This document shows, piece by piece, positions 38,101 through 52,023 of a stretch of DNA of 64,000 nt. Positions within the stretch are counted from its first letter, which is position 1; each line of letters begins with the position of its first letter. The DNA lies in contig NOWV01000014.1 in assembly GCA_003344405.1 (NCBI GenBank), forward strand, positions 496,001 through 560,000. The letters run 5' to 3'. The translations under genes were made by a program, and so were the position numbers. The notes beneath the pieces were generated by a model that had not been told where the DNA came from, searched no databases, and saw only the letters and a list, made by a program, of their open reading frames with translations. The DNA comes from Trichoplax sp. H2. Its lineage: Eukaryota > Placozoa > Uniplacotomia > Trichoplacea.

Positions 38101-41100
38101 AAGTTGTTTCAGATACTACAACCAACCTTATTTGGTTAATTGATCTCCTATTTTCTGAATGACTACGTTATCGTGCAATACCAGCAAGGACATGTTGACA
38201 GTGTAAATGATTCGAAATCTATAACTTAGTAAACTATGCACCAAGATTTTGGCGATAAGACCTCGATTTATCCGATCATACTAATTAGACATAAATTACT
38301 GCAATCGTTTACTGCTCATAAGTTATTATTGATTGACAGCATCAATATCGATTGTAATATAATAGTTAAGTTCAAGGGTAATATACTATTATCATTATTA
38401 TTTATGGCTATCAATTATTATTTTTTTAATTCGTTAATGATACCATTGGCATCTTATATTATTAATAGATTTGCTCTTTCAAACCTTTTTGAATTTATAT
38501 TTACTAAAGAAAGAGTTGCTATTCTATCTTAATAAAATAGCTAAGAGATTTATTAGAATTTAAAATTTTAAATGCAAGTGGGAGGAGGCAAACGAAAAGT
38601 GAGAAAACACCTGCCGGTATTGACTAATTTTCATATTTGTTCATCCATCACGCTATCGATGGTATAAATATGTAGAATCAATTGAAAAATAAATGAACCG
38701 TACCCTTAAATATAGTTAGTATTGAATTGAATTTGATTATTGTAAAGGTATCACGAATGATGATGTTGATGGTACCTTAATGGGAATGACGGATTAAATT
38801 TAACTATGCGATGATTGATCAATTATTAAAATACGTTGCTAATTTTGCATTTTTATGATTAAACTAAGATTACTACTACTGTTATCATGAAAATGGTAGA
38901 TGAGAAAAAATATTGAAAATTCATTATTATAAAGTTATCATAACAATACATAATAACGATTACCAACTACAAAGCTAAAGTTAGGCCAGTTTTGTAATAT
39001 AATTGCCTATAGGCAATATAATTTTGAATGATAACATTAAAATCACATTAATATGAAATTTAAAATTAAAAATTACTTATAATCATCAATATAATGATAA
39101 AAAATTATTTGCTAATTATAATCAAGGATTACAGTGAAATCAATGAAAAATGGTATCTTGCAAACGATAGAAATTAGATTTATGCATTTAATTGAAAACA
39201 TCGAAATTTATCTTCTGTAATTTCTTTGTTTATATTATAAACATCAGATGAACTTAAATTTAATTAAAAAATTGATTAAATAATTAATGATTCACAAATA
39301 GTTTCACTATTGTGCAAGATTTTTCAACTGGGGACTAATAATAAATAGCAGCAACCACGGCTAAGATATTGATAGCAATAATAAAAATAAATACGAGCAA
39401 AAGTATGATCAGATTGATATTTGAGATGATAGCCCTTATTTATTAGCTTGCAATAGGATAAAGCTATCCATACAATTATATTGAGGACAGAAGCTATTTA
39501 AAATATTAGATCAAACGAGCGATGACAAAAATTATTGTACATATAATAACTTTAATCATGCATATCACGCAGTAGTCGGATCAATGCATTATTTTTGTCT
39601 TGTTCATATAATATTCATTAAATCAATCGTTATCTTCGATAGAATTTACTAGATTGATAATGTAATTCAGCACGAGAACTGGTTACTACCAAATGACAGT
39701 TACAAGTACGTTCATGATATTTTCTGTATCATGTAGTAAATTATCGTTGTAAAATTAGTTTAGAACTTATTCCTTAATTATTAAGGGTAAAATATCTGAA
39801 GACCGTGACCAGAAATGCTCGAAGTAGCTATATTGGTCAGTGAATTATACCAATAGCAATTTGTATTTTAAGATGAAAGACTAGATATAGCTAATATTGA
39901 TACCGAATTTCAAACCATACTGTACAGTTTGTGTCATTATATTCGATGATGTTAATGGCATCATAGTTAATAACATACACCAATTTTGTGATGTAAGATT
40001 TTATGACACTACCATTTACTGGAGTGACAATTGATTTGATAGGAGTAATGCGACTGTATGTTATTGACATGATTTTAATTACAAAAATAAAACTGATATT
40101 GGCTTCTTCAAATTATTTTATAAAAGATTCCATTTAATTAAGAGAAATTCTCTCACGCTTACACATTAAATACCTTTCACCATTATAAATGGAAAGAAAA
40201 TTAAAAACTCAGAACGTAAAATGTATGTCTTAGTACTGTACTTAATCAGAATTCTTAGTCATATTAAATACTTGAAATATAATCTTATGCTAAAAAAGTC
40301 TTAATTATATATTCAAATGTCTTTATGAAGGAAAAGTAATTCTATAGATAATATTAGATACTAATAAATTTAATACGGTAACTATACGACGTTAATATTT
40401 ATTTTGCTATGAATAAATATTAAGAAAAAGAGCATTAATGTCATTTTACCATTAACGTAATTTCACAACATATGCAGTGTAGATTAATATAGAAAAATTT
40501 ATTAATTTAATAGTGCAGAAGTAATTTTAAATCTAACTTTACTTTTTAAATGCAATCTAATTAGCTGATTGGAAACAGTCATCCCTTATTGTATAATTTT
40601 TATAAGTCTTTAGTTGCCTTCCAAAGAAATAGTAAATAAGCTAGCCTTTATTAGTAAAGTAGTAGATTCTGTGTTAAAGGATATGTAATTATATAGATTT
40701 TTGATTAAAGTTGAAAGATGAAGTAACGTTATATTCAGTGTTAGCTTTAGGATAGCAATAAAAATGATGTATCTAACACTTCCAATGAGTGATTGCAATG
40801 GTATAAAACTCATTTATCGTATGAAATCACGGTTAGATAAGCGTTACATAGAATTCATAACGTCATTAATGAATCTAAGCTAGATTTAACTGATATATCA
40901 TGTGAATAAATGGCGAACAACAATAAATAAATCAAGCGTTTAATTATTTCTCTAAGGATAACAATAGCTTGAATACTATGCAAATACAACAGTTAAAATG
41001 AAATCTAAACCGAAATACAGTGTAAGTAGTATTTTAATTGTATTTCCTTCGACAGTCTACTCTTTCATCTGCTATTTGCATTCAATTCAAGCTAAAATTT

Positions 41101-44100
41101 AAAATTTTACTGCTAGTGCCGTACGTCAATTAGATAAGCTACAAAACAATTCTGCTTTTAAAGTTGTTTAAATAAACTAAGTTTTACTTAACTTGCTATA
41201 AGCTGATCTTTAGTAGCAGCAGATCGAGAAAAACCAAAAGCAGGCTACGTTATTGTCAGTAGAGTATAGTATATGGAATATATGAATGTCAATGAAACGA
41301 GATAATGGACCTAAAAATTATTAAGGCGCAATCATAAAATCGTAATCTGCAATAAGCTGTTGCTTGGAAAAGCTTTCTGACTGCATTGTATAGTATATAC
41401 ATACTCTTATTTCACGTGAAAACTACCGTAGGATTAGTTGACGTACTTAGTGCACTGAATTGCATACGAATTTCTATTTTATGAATTGATTGTTACTAAT
41501 GTCTATTAATTCTAATATTAACGTTTTCTTGAATATTTTAATATTTCAAGTTAATTTACTATAAAGCTGACACATTAAATATTATTCATTACATTCATAT
41601 TAGCGTAGCTAGATATACGGGTACTTCTGGTCAAACTACTGATTCTAGCAATTTATTAACGGGTCTACTAATTTAATAATCAACTTGTATTAGCAAATTA
41701 TGCAATCATTATGCATACTATTACTGAATTAGGTGAACTTTTTGATCAACCTTTCAAAGGATGCTGTTGATAATAATTAGACGCTTTAAAAAACAACTAT
41801 TATGATAGCCAAGTTTGAGTGAGGAGATAAATGCTTACGGAATAGCTACCTTAAACGTAATACGGTTTAGAATGTATCCTAGTTATTATCTTATATTGTA
41901 CAATGATCGCATGAAATTATCAAGTTTTTGCTTATTTATGATCGCTGTAGAGTTTTAAGAATGAATAATACGCCACCGATCATATTCTCCTGAAATTAAA
42001 ATTACTACTGTAATATTTCGGTAATCACTAATTGATAATGATGATGCTTGTTATCAATTTATTACAAAAATTGTAGTACTAGTTTGCTTTATAATTGTTG
42101 CCGTATGTACCACTACAGCTGACTAGGAGACGAAAATAATGGTTGACAACGCTTAGCAAAATAAGCAATCGCCTGTATTAATCATGTCTCAATAAGACAA
42201 AAAATGCTAAATGAAGTATAATTTAATATTGAATATCATTGCATTTTTTACGTTTGTTCAACGTGATATCTGAATTGCGAGATGTGACTGCATTTTCGCT
42301 AGCCAATTCCCGTATACTCAGACCGTGCGTTGTTATTATACATTAACACAAGTCCGAGCGATGTAGGGTACTTTAAATGCCAGGAACTTAACCAAAGCAT
42401 AACGCTGTAAATAACAGTCCGTCAAATCTGCTTCCAGTTACAATGACACAACTTCTCCGACAATTGACATATAGCCTGGTAGTCATTCAATATATTATAT
42501 TTATTTACAATTAAATTACGTATGGTAATTCATCAATAACTGTTGAATTTACAAATATTATACCTACTGTATAACTAGTTGTCAACCCAGATAACTAACG
42601 AATCTTGTACGCTCATATACAATTATGACAAAACATACCAAAGATTTTTCTGTGTTTTTCTTTTATCTTGAACTACGTTATTTATCAGAGTCAGTTCTCT
42701 GTGACAATCGTAAATCTTTCTCCTGGAGTTTCCATAATAGAAATAACATAGACCGTCTCCTTATACGTAAACGATAAATTATCAAACTCTCTTTATTACT
42801 TTGTACACTAAGTTTAAATACTATTTACATGTCATTATGCAACATTACTTGAACAAACCATAGAACAACAATCGTCACATCATCGTAGGCTGAAAGTAAA
42901 TTACTCTAAAGTACAGAATCTACTATCACTACGGAGAACTAATTAATGCACATATTATATTATGAGCCTGTACTACAATATCCCTTGAATAGGAGGTATT
43001 GATTGATCTATCTCTACAATTCTGCATCACCCATGCAATCTAAATATGGTAAAACGCAAGGTTGCAGTTATTTCCAGCGTAAGTACAATAATCCATGTTT
43101 TCTATTTATAAAGAGTAGAGTACATATGCGGGTGTATAGCCCTGATAATAAGCCATCTACTGTATTAAAAGTCAATACAATAAATTGATACTTTACGGTG
43201 ATCTAACACCTTGGCGATAATATTTTGGACGTGCAATTTAGCCATTTAAGTCTAAAGAACAAACCATTCTCTATCTTTTGTTACATTCAGGTTGTTGTGT
43301 TATGTATCTCGAAATTTGAGGTGCCCATCTGCCCATCTTATTGCCGTGCAAGTCTTGTAATTGATGATTAAGAATCAGTAAATTTATTTGATGCGTATTT
43401 TCACAATCTGAGACTCAACAGAACGATAAAGTGCAGAAATAGTCATTATTAACAATGGGAATAAATGACAATGTCGAGGATAGGGATATTCCACATCGCT
43501 GATGACGAATGATTTTATTCTACAGGTATTCACTGCTTGTGCTGCCTTGACGTAGACTTTATGCAGGAAAAACTGATCAACCTGTCAATGCAGGAAAATA
43601 GAAAAGTGTAAGCAGATCAGGAGACAACAGACACTCTTAGCAATAGGTCATAAAAAGGAAATAGAAATCAACTCAGGCCCAGGAGGTAGAATAATATACT
43701 CGCATCTTTGTCGGTAGTTGTGGGGGTAAATAGTTCATACTCCATAAGGAACAGATTGAGGAGGAGAATATTACAAGAGAATGATTTCTTGAGCGCATAC
43801 CGGCACAAGATAGGATGAGAATGAAGGCGGCAGAACATATTAAATACTCACAGTAAAGTAGAAGGTAGTGCAATTTTCGATCAATACATAGGTAACCTCG
43901 CATTTTACCAACAATTTACGATGTATAACCTATGAGCATAAATCGATCAGTTTTATTTATTCTACAGTATGATGATAACTAATTTATTACGGGGAGAATT
44001 AATATTTTTTTACTTTCTATTATTTTCCCTAAAGTATATTTCCATTCGATATCTAATATACGCGTATGCGCGTGATCTACGGCATACCAAAATTCTGCGC

Positions 44101-44340
44101 CCCTGTACTTTACCGTTTAATCGATATACTGTAGTACAGCTAATTATAACGTGAAATCGTGATCGGACCAGTGAGTGTAAATGATTATAGCACTACAGGA
44201 AATCAGTTTCAACGACATTTAATTCTATTACAGATTCGTAGTAAGAAGTTGGTACGCGTATTTCACAAAGTTGTTCGCCCTGATATCACATTAAGAGTAC
44301 AGTATATTCGTACACGCATCCTGTTGTAGCGTTGCTGTGA
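35147..44340. other. Gene-poor AT-rich region
   Basis: I found no exon with matched splice sites and a family signature over about 9 kb. Open frames (for example 38236-38532) are hydrophobic, AT-driven and unsupported. A small direct duplication lies at about 37040-37088 (TCTGTAAATACAATGCCTAA twice). Confidence 0.5.
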
Positions 44341-44355
44341 AACCCTAACCCTAAC
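44341..44355. repeat. Short interstitial telomeric repeat
   Basis: AACCCTAACCCTAAC, 2.5 units of the metazoan telomere repeat TTAGGG read on the complementary strand. It is too short to be a telomere. Confidence 0.75.
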
Positions 44356-47300
44356 AACATATGCGTATATCATGCATAGTCATGTTGTGGAGTTACACAG
44401 TAACATGTTGTTTCTTGTAGCTAAACGGTATAATATTCGTATCACCAGGGACTCCTTGTTTATTTTTATTTTTCCCTGCAATCGAGAAGTCCCAGATATT
44501 TCCATATTAAAAAATGATTCATGCACTGCTTCTACTCTATCTGTAAATCTGTGGATTTACCAAGGTACTGTTTATTGGCCATTCTGTAAAATGAAGGTTA
44601 TCTCTTTTTAGAGTAATCAGCTTTACCCTTAGATCATAGCGTGCGAATAAGGCATCCCATACTGTATTCTAATATATTAATTATAGTCGATAACTTACAC
44701 AGAAGCTCAGAGATAGAATTCAATACGCAACCATTTCCCCGCTGGTGATACTTTGCTTGAAATTACACTTATAAATTGATACCTATGCCACTAAACTTCA
44801 GCCTAATAAGTAAAAAGCATCTTGTACGATATTACACTTTGATATAATTGGCTGTACTTCACCGCCGCCTATTACTGTACTACACCTCGAAAATATAGTT
44901 GTCATCATTCTTGAAAGAGTTGCCGGCAACGGTAGCAACCCTACCGTATCTACTATCCTAGTAGATTTCTAGTTCGTTGTACTAGGCATACGCTACTTGT
45001 GATTTTTACTTTATTCATTCCCCGGAACATTAATACCGACGTGTATGTTGGAAGTTCCAACTACGGTACAGCAGTTAGATGTATAATAAAAAGTGTAATA
45101 TGGCACAATATGGAAGTGTCTAGCTAACATTTTGGACATTCTGGATCCCTGGTAGATAATGTACAGTGTCATGAACTACTAGAAAGAAGAGAAAGGGAAT
45201 AGACACGATCGTTGCCGATACAGGCGATGACCAAACCGATTTTTCTGCAGGTCATTTCAAGTTTCCACCATGCTCCGAATTAGCTGCCAGATTGATTTTA
45301 TACAGTTACAGCTGTAGTGTATTGTAAAATGAATGATAAAAAAAGATCGGTCTCCTCATCTTTTGTAGCTTTCGTCTAGTCTTGGTCCTGGATGTCCCAG
45401 ATGAAAACAATAATATTGTATATTGGACTGTGCTGTACCATGAACTACTAAAATACAGCTGCATCTAGTAGTCCTTGAGTGGAATGCATTACTGTCTGCG
45501 CTATTGACATTTGATTGTTTCCACTCTATTCAATATACCGTAGATAAATGTTGCAACTAAATGGGCCAAAAGTATCGATACAATGTCGATTTCGTCAATC
45601 GAACACGAATCTAACCGAAGTCTTCCGATAGTAAATAAAATAACATAACCAGCAAAATGGCGTATACTCACTGTAGTGTGTAATAGGGTCGATGGGAGCA
45701 TGTCCGTCCGTCTCTTTTCTTTCTGGACAAGTTGCCTACAGTACTGTAGTGGATCGTTACGGTCCAAGTGTACTGCAGCGTCTAAAGTACTGTACAGTAC
45801 TGTACGTACTGTCTTAGCTACACCTGACCAGACGGACAGGACATTTTAAGAGATTTTCTTCTCTTTTAATTATTAATATGGCTTTATAACGTGCTGCTGG
45901 CTCAATGGACGGCGGTTATTGTTGCAAATCGTCAAGGGTAAATCTTGCCCTTGACAATACTTGTGAAATAATCACAATATAAATTAGCCAAAAATAAATG
46001 CTACATAACTGAACAGAACCTGTCTGGCTTACAGGCGTTTACTGAGCAGTAGTATGCAGTAAATGAAGCATAGAAAACTGGTTGATATTGGAGATGAACT
46101 CTGTGGGAAAAGGGGAGAAATCATCTCATAGCTCGACGTGAAACTTTATTGCAATTTTTTTTCTAATTACCAGATTAGAGTAAATCCACGTTTGATACAA
46201 TAGAATAGATGGCATGCCAATGTTGATCAAATCCCAACTTAGAAAGTAGTTATAGTGATCTGAAAATTCAGTATGGGATTTGTATCAAAATACTGTAGGA
46301 GCCGTCGTAGATCACGAGTTTGGGTGGGGGTTAGGATACGGTGAAACAGAGACTACTTTGGTATAAAGATGCTGCTGAAAAATTTCATTCATTCCACTTT
46401 AATTAAATATATATATATATATATCGATATAATTACTGAATTAGACAGATAGTTGATACGCTAAGGGCCCATAGGATGAAGATATTTTACTTTATCATAC
46501 AGTGAACTAGTGATACAGTACTGCCAATCATATTATTACCATTGCTTCAACTTTTGTAGGAAAAACAAGAAGCAATTCAGCGAATGGATATTTGCCCTAC
46601 TGGGGAGAGAAAACTTTTAATGTCGTAGAAATCCCTCCCTCACCACATCACACACATTTAACAATGGTCTAGAATTTATATTACCGTCTGTAGATAGTTG
46701 CATCATGCAAAGTAGTCTACAGCAAATGGACAAATAAGGACCTTTCATACAGCTATGTTTTTGATGACAGTCCTTGTTTCCTTCGGATTCGGATGCATTT
46801 AATACGTGTATTAGAAAATTGATCATGTTGTAGCTATACGCGTATACTGTAAATGTTCAATTATTTTGTAGGTATATCTATTTATCTATATTGTTGACAG
46901 AAAAGGAGACTTGAATATAATGTGCAGATGTCTTTATTTTTAATATTTTACTTCTATTATTTAGTAATTCAATAACTTTCTACGTGATGGCCATTAATAG
47001 TACAATTGCTATTACTATCAATTGGGGATGAATGGAAATGGCATGACTACTATACTATCCCTTGACTTACAGTATACATAAACTCGGTTGAAAACTTCGA
47101 TATAAAAAGATAATAATAATACTAATAACATAAAACACACCTAAATAAGAGTAAATAATAAAATGTTACTATTATCCATCTGTAATTTTGTCCTTTCCAA
47201 ATTAGAATCAAAAAAGGTTGAAAATACCACGGCTTTACCATGCCGAATAGCGATGAAAAAAAAGAAAAAAGGAAACCACCCCTGAAGATCAATTTATAAG

Positions 47301-48848
47301 TTCAAGTTTTATCCTGCAACGTTGAATCTTGAGATAAATTAAAAGTCTTTTGTCATAATTTAGTAGCGCTTGAACTGGCGATATACTATGCTATATACTC
47401 TATCAAGATACACTATCCCAACATTTTATATACATTAATAATATTATAATAATAAAACATAGGTTAAGTTTTGTTTCTCTATCTTTTCTATGTGTACATT
47501 TGCAACATACTATGGTGACTAACTTTTAAACCTCTTAAGACAATCACCGAATACCTCACCTAGGGTTTAGGTAGTGCCTCTCATAGGCACTTATACATTC
47601 AATCTCTAGTAAACGTTACTTAGTTGTACTATTCCATTATGATAACCCTATCTAATACTACGAAGGAGGAGAAATAAATGCTTCAAAATCGAGCAGTGCT
47701 GTTGCAAATTAAAAGTTATTTAAAAGCTACTATTCTAATTTTGCACAACTTTTGAAATAAAGTATAACGACGACGATGACGAGAATAATTAGCTGACAAA
47801 TTAAAATGTCAACTTTTTATTCATTTATCAAGCATTCTTTACTTTCACATTTGCAAAACTGCTCATTATCATTATGATGCATGCACACCTTATGTATAAT
47901 GTAGTAGAATATCTTTCTTATGCCAAATACATCGATATCAAACTGAAGAAATAGACCAATAATTAATACGCCGTCAAATAATCATTATAATAATAATGAT
48001 GATAATAACAACAACAACATGAAGTCGTCCACTTAAATATGGCAAGAACATCAAGCAATTATTGAGAATATGGAATCGTAGCGTTGTAATACAACTATAG
48101 ATAAGTTGGATCAAAATAAAAAAAAGATGTCATTATTTTAGTCAAATTTCATTTTATAATATTGGCATGTTATCGTCTAATTGAGCCAGTCAAGAAATTA
48201 AGGACAGAAAATGCGATATTACACCAAATATTGTTTCTTATATTGTCTCTTAGGAGCTTTTTGTCTGGATTGTAAAAGAGAAACCAATAAGATGGAATAT
48301 TAAAAATGGATCTGAATCAAGCTGTCAACAAAGATGATTATAAATCTATTGTTTGTAGGAATATTGTTTTCTTGGCCAATGCTGATGTTTTAAAATCGGT
48401 TTTGTCTCCATCCAATAATAAATTATGATGTAGATGATGATTGTCATTCTGATTTCAAGTTTTTTAGTATTGGTATGATAATACTGTATCGACTAGATTA
48501 CTATTACCTATAGCTTTCGATGAATAAACAGTCAACTTCAACGTAATATGCTTACTATATTCGGCATAATACAATTCCCAATTATACAGTATTAATGTGC
48601 AGTAGTTATTAGCTCTCTCTATCGACAACATTTTTAACTGATTCTACTGTTGGATAATAAACAATTGGCATCGTATTATGATTGATTTCAAAATCGAATG
48701 ACGATTGTGGAGTAAAGCGCGTGTTCAATTCTATCTGTGTTTATATGGTTTGGGGGAAAAAAAATCAGCCAATTGAATCGTTGATCGACTTCTCTCTTAT
48801 TCTTTCGCTCTTTATTACTTTATCAAGATAGAAAATTTCATCTTTTAG

Positions 48849-48898
48849 GTAGTCTGAGCTACCATCGAAAGCAATCTACCTTAGCGTCGGAAAATAAG
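48849..48898 (+). other. Candidate alternative 5' exon of the PEA3-type gene
   Basis: A 50-bp open segment between TCTTTTAG and GTAAAC, reading SLSYHRKQSTLASENK and ending in phase 0. That is compatible with the phase-0 acceptor at 52024. Short, and no homology supports it. Confidence 0.2.
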
Positions 48899-49943
48899 GT
48901 AAACTTTTGTAAATTAGATAGTTTATCTCTAATGTTCAACTTTTTTTTCCGGGATCCTATATCCAGCCAATACTATTTTTTTTTAATCGAGAGAAGCGAA
49001 AGGCTAAGTTGTTAGTGTTATAACAGTACTTCATTACGGTAGAATATTCAATTTTTTATACTTACCAATACATACTTCAATCTTCTACAGTGCTTTTTTT
49101 CTCTTGCGATTTTTTTATTTATTAAGCTATAGCATTTTATGATGCTATAAGGTCCTTATCCTTTTTTCTCCATTTACCAATCTAAATATGATCTTCCTAA
49201 ATACGATTCTATGCCATGCCATTATCCTCGCCCTAATGATACTGCTTATCATTTGAAATTTAATTCCATTCCCTTCCTTTTTAGCTTTTCGTCCGTCTTT
49301 CTATGACAATAAATGCAAATGACAATTTTATCTCACTTTAGATTTGGCCTACGATATCATCTCTACCAATACACGTTCTCCTTGCAATAAAATATTCTTC
49401 AATCTTGTAAACTGTACTGTAGTAAAATAGAAGATCTTCGCATTCTTCTACAGTATAAACCATTTTATTTTCTCTCTTTAAATTTTTCATCTGTATTCAT
49501 TTTTTACCGATTAGGTCTATCGATAATACTAGCACTACTAAGCATCATTTCTACGTACTATATTATTATGGTAGATAAAAATAATAATCAAGTCCACCCG
49601 ATCCTCATCCTTTACTTTCACAAACTGTTTCTGTCTTAACAGATTTTCTTCCATTCATTACTGTTTGCTATTATAACGTCGCTAATTTAAAGAATGCGGA
49701 CAAGAAATAGTTTACCCATCCATTCAATCTTTCTATGCGGATTTCTCAGTTTCCGTTAATATTTGTCGGCGTGTATACCACCTAAATGCAGGCGTACTGT
49801 CCAAAGTATAAGATATGTCATGGTGATTAAATTATTTAAATAACTAAAATTCCATACTACAATACATTATGACTATGGACGATTCCACTCTTATCCATTT
49901 ATAAAATAAATTTTAGAAAACTTTTCTATGATATCATTTACAG

Positions 49944-49975
49944 GCAGAGTTGTAGCTAATAGAAAGGGTTTAAAG
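49944..49975 (+). other. Candidate 5' micro-exon of the PEA3-type gene
   Basis: A 32-bp open segment between a good acceptor (ATATCATTTACAG) and donor GTGAGG, reading RVVANRKGLK and ending in phase 0, compatible with 52024. Vertebrate ETV1/4/5 have a basic stretch before their acidic domain, which fits loosely. An upstream exon ending in phase 1 would be needed and was not found. Confidence 0.25.
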
Positions 49976-51090
49976 GTGAGGGTTAATTTCTCCATTAAAC
50001 CATATTATAGAAGATATCAAGATTGCTGTATCAGATACTTTTCAACTGTATTGAACAGTTAATCTTCTCCTGGTTGCAATAGTATTTAATCTCATGTGCG
50101 CTATATGCACTAGCTTTAAGCTAATTTACTAATTCATTAAAAATCATTAAAATCATGACAAACTTTAGGGTAGGAAAAGTTAAAACAGAGCAAATTTTCC
50201 TTCAATAACGTCGCTACTCAATAGGGCGAAGCTAAATAGTACTGAACATCACTCGACAATATACTTCTACCTTCTAACCAATTTCTTGCTGTAATAGTTA
50301 TATTCTGTATATCTGTTAATTTAATATTTTACACAAAATTTCTTACCTAACCGTGTGATAAAACTTAGGCGTATTCATCGTGACTGAATTTTGAGGTTTT
50401 ACCCTGTTATAATTATATAGACCATCAACTCGATGTTATAAGCAAACATTACTACTGCGGTAAAATGTGCCGATAAAACTGCACGAATGCCCTTACTCTA
50501 TTCCCAATAAAAATCTGACCAATTTTATTTCTAAAGTTGAAACATTACTGGGCTTCGATTGAACAATGCCATTACAGTAGATCTTCTTTACTGGCATTTA
50601 GCATGTTCTACCATACATTAATGCAACTTTTGTTCTCTAAAGATCAAACAGTGTTTTATTGTATAATGATAGTTGGGACATTTTTTTGATCAGCAATGAA
50701 CGTCATATGTAATTCAAACTCATTCTCAACGTTCTAATGGTTAAAATTTCGTAGTTAGATTACTTGTACAAGCTAAGCTGTTATTTTATACCTTTCACAT
50801 GATAATAAAATAATGGGCACACCTAATTTTTTATCACCCATTGAAGAAATGACTGATGCTATGTAATTCCAAATCCAATGTTCTCCTTCAGTGTTAAAAA
50901 TTGGTAACTAGCCTTGAGTTAGCTTCTAATGTTACATCTTTTATTAAATTCTATCTGGTTGTTTTTCCTTACTTTAGCTACTTGCTACTAAGATTAGAAA
51001 TTAACGTTAAACGACCAGGGTTTTAAAACTTAACGACTCAAAGAAATTCATCGCCAATCAACTATTAGTACGGTAAAAAATATAGCTACC

Positions 51091-51513
51091 TTATTTTGAC
51101 TCTTTTGGCCTGTCTACACGTAATGTACCGAGGCGATTTGGAACTCTACGATCAAGACGTTCCATTCTATCATAATCAGGTATATTGGAATACATATCAA
51201 TTTCATCTTTCTCTTCTGTTGTATAACTCTAGTATAGGCTCATGATATCGTCTATTTTAGCATGAGTTTTTATCGTATTTCAGCTAGTTGATTATAATTC
51301 TCATATCAAAGGGCAATTTCAAAGCATTGCCACCATAGTTCATTTTGATGCAAAAATATCGACATAGATATTCAATTTTAATCGTCTTATAATGATTCAA
51401 CTTTGAACCTGATCAGTTAAGGGCAAAATAAAAGTATTCCGGATAGCTTACGATTGAACCCTCTTTTCAATTCTATCGGAATTAGTCTTTTCATCACTTA
51501 TATTGTGTAGCCG
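51091..51513 (-). CDS. 3' end of an unidentified gene (hydrophilic C-terminal tail, 2 exons)
   Basis: Exon 51513-51452 (acceptor TATGTTAG, donor GTAAGC) joins in phase to 51226-51091, which ends in TAA. The deduced 64-residue tail is strongly hydrophilic and acidic/basic: HNISDEKTNSDRIEKRVQS, then YTTEEKDEIDMYSNIPDYD, RMERLDRRVPNRLGTL and RVDRPKESK. It has no hydrophobic segment. Such a tail would suit the cytoplasmic end of a membrane protein or a disordered tail, but I do not recognise the family. Exons further upstream (above 51513) were not found. Open codon structure, natural composition and matching splice phases make coding likely. It lies about 0.5 kb from the plus-strand PEA3 exon at 52024 and would be nested if that gene's candidate 5' exons are real. 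Confidence 0.5.
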
Positions 51514-52023
51514 CTAACATACCACTTTCATTAAAACAAAAATGGAATGTTAGGCAGTGTTAATGATTACAATATCGATTTTTGTAATTTTATTTTATGA
51601 GAGTCAACATATCAAGAAGCGAAAGCAGGTCTTGACGGTATAGTAAGAGTGAAAATGATATCAAACAACCGTACGAAAAGTCCTTTTTAACATTAACTTG
51701 ATGAACAATTCTGAATTGATCAATAGCATAATTGATATTCTTTGATCATGCTGCAATCATAATACTTGATTGAATCCAATAAGTCATTTATGGGCATGTT
51801 GATCCTTTCTTTGATGGTATATTACACTCACTATCGCGATGACTGTCATGATAGGATAGAAATGTCTTGATATAATTTCTGTCCTTTGCTTAGTGCCTAA
51901 ATATTACAATCTAATCGATGGCAGAAAATTAAAAAAACATTTCCTCTATTAACTTCAATAGATACTGAATTGAAAATAAGAAACTTTCTTTTCTAAGGAG
52001 TATCTGCATTTTATCTGTCCTAG

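Larger units (their letters stand above)
44356..51090. other. Gene-poor AT-rich region
   Basis: No confident gene. It contains a 16-bp perfect palindrome AGTACTGTACAGTACT at 45786-45801, an (AT)n run at about 46407-46424, and the tentative 5' ETS-gene exons listed separately. Confidence 0.45.

Noticed and set aside
38236-38532. 98-codon plus-strand ORF
   Set aside because: Hydrophobic, AT-driven composition with no start context, splice sites or homology.
45501-45767. 88-codon minus-strand ORF
   Set aside because: No recognisable domain or splice partner; not enough to call a gene.
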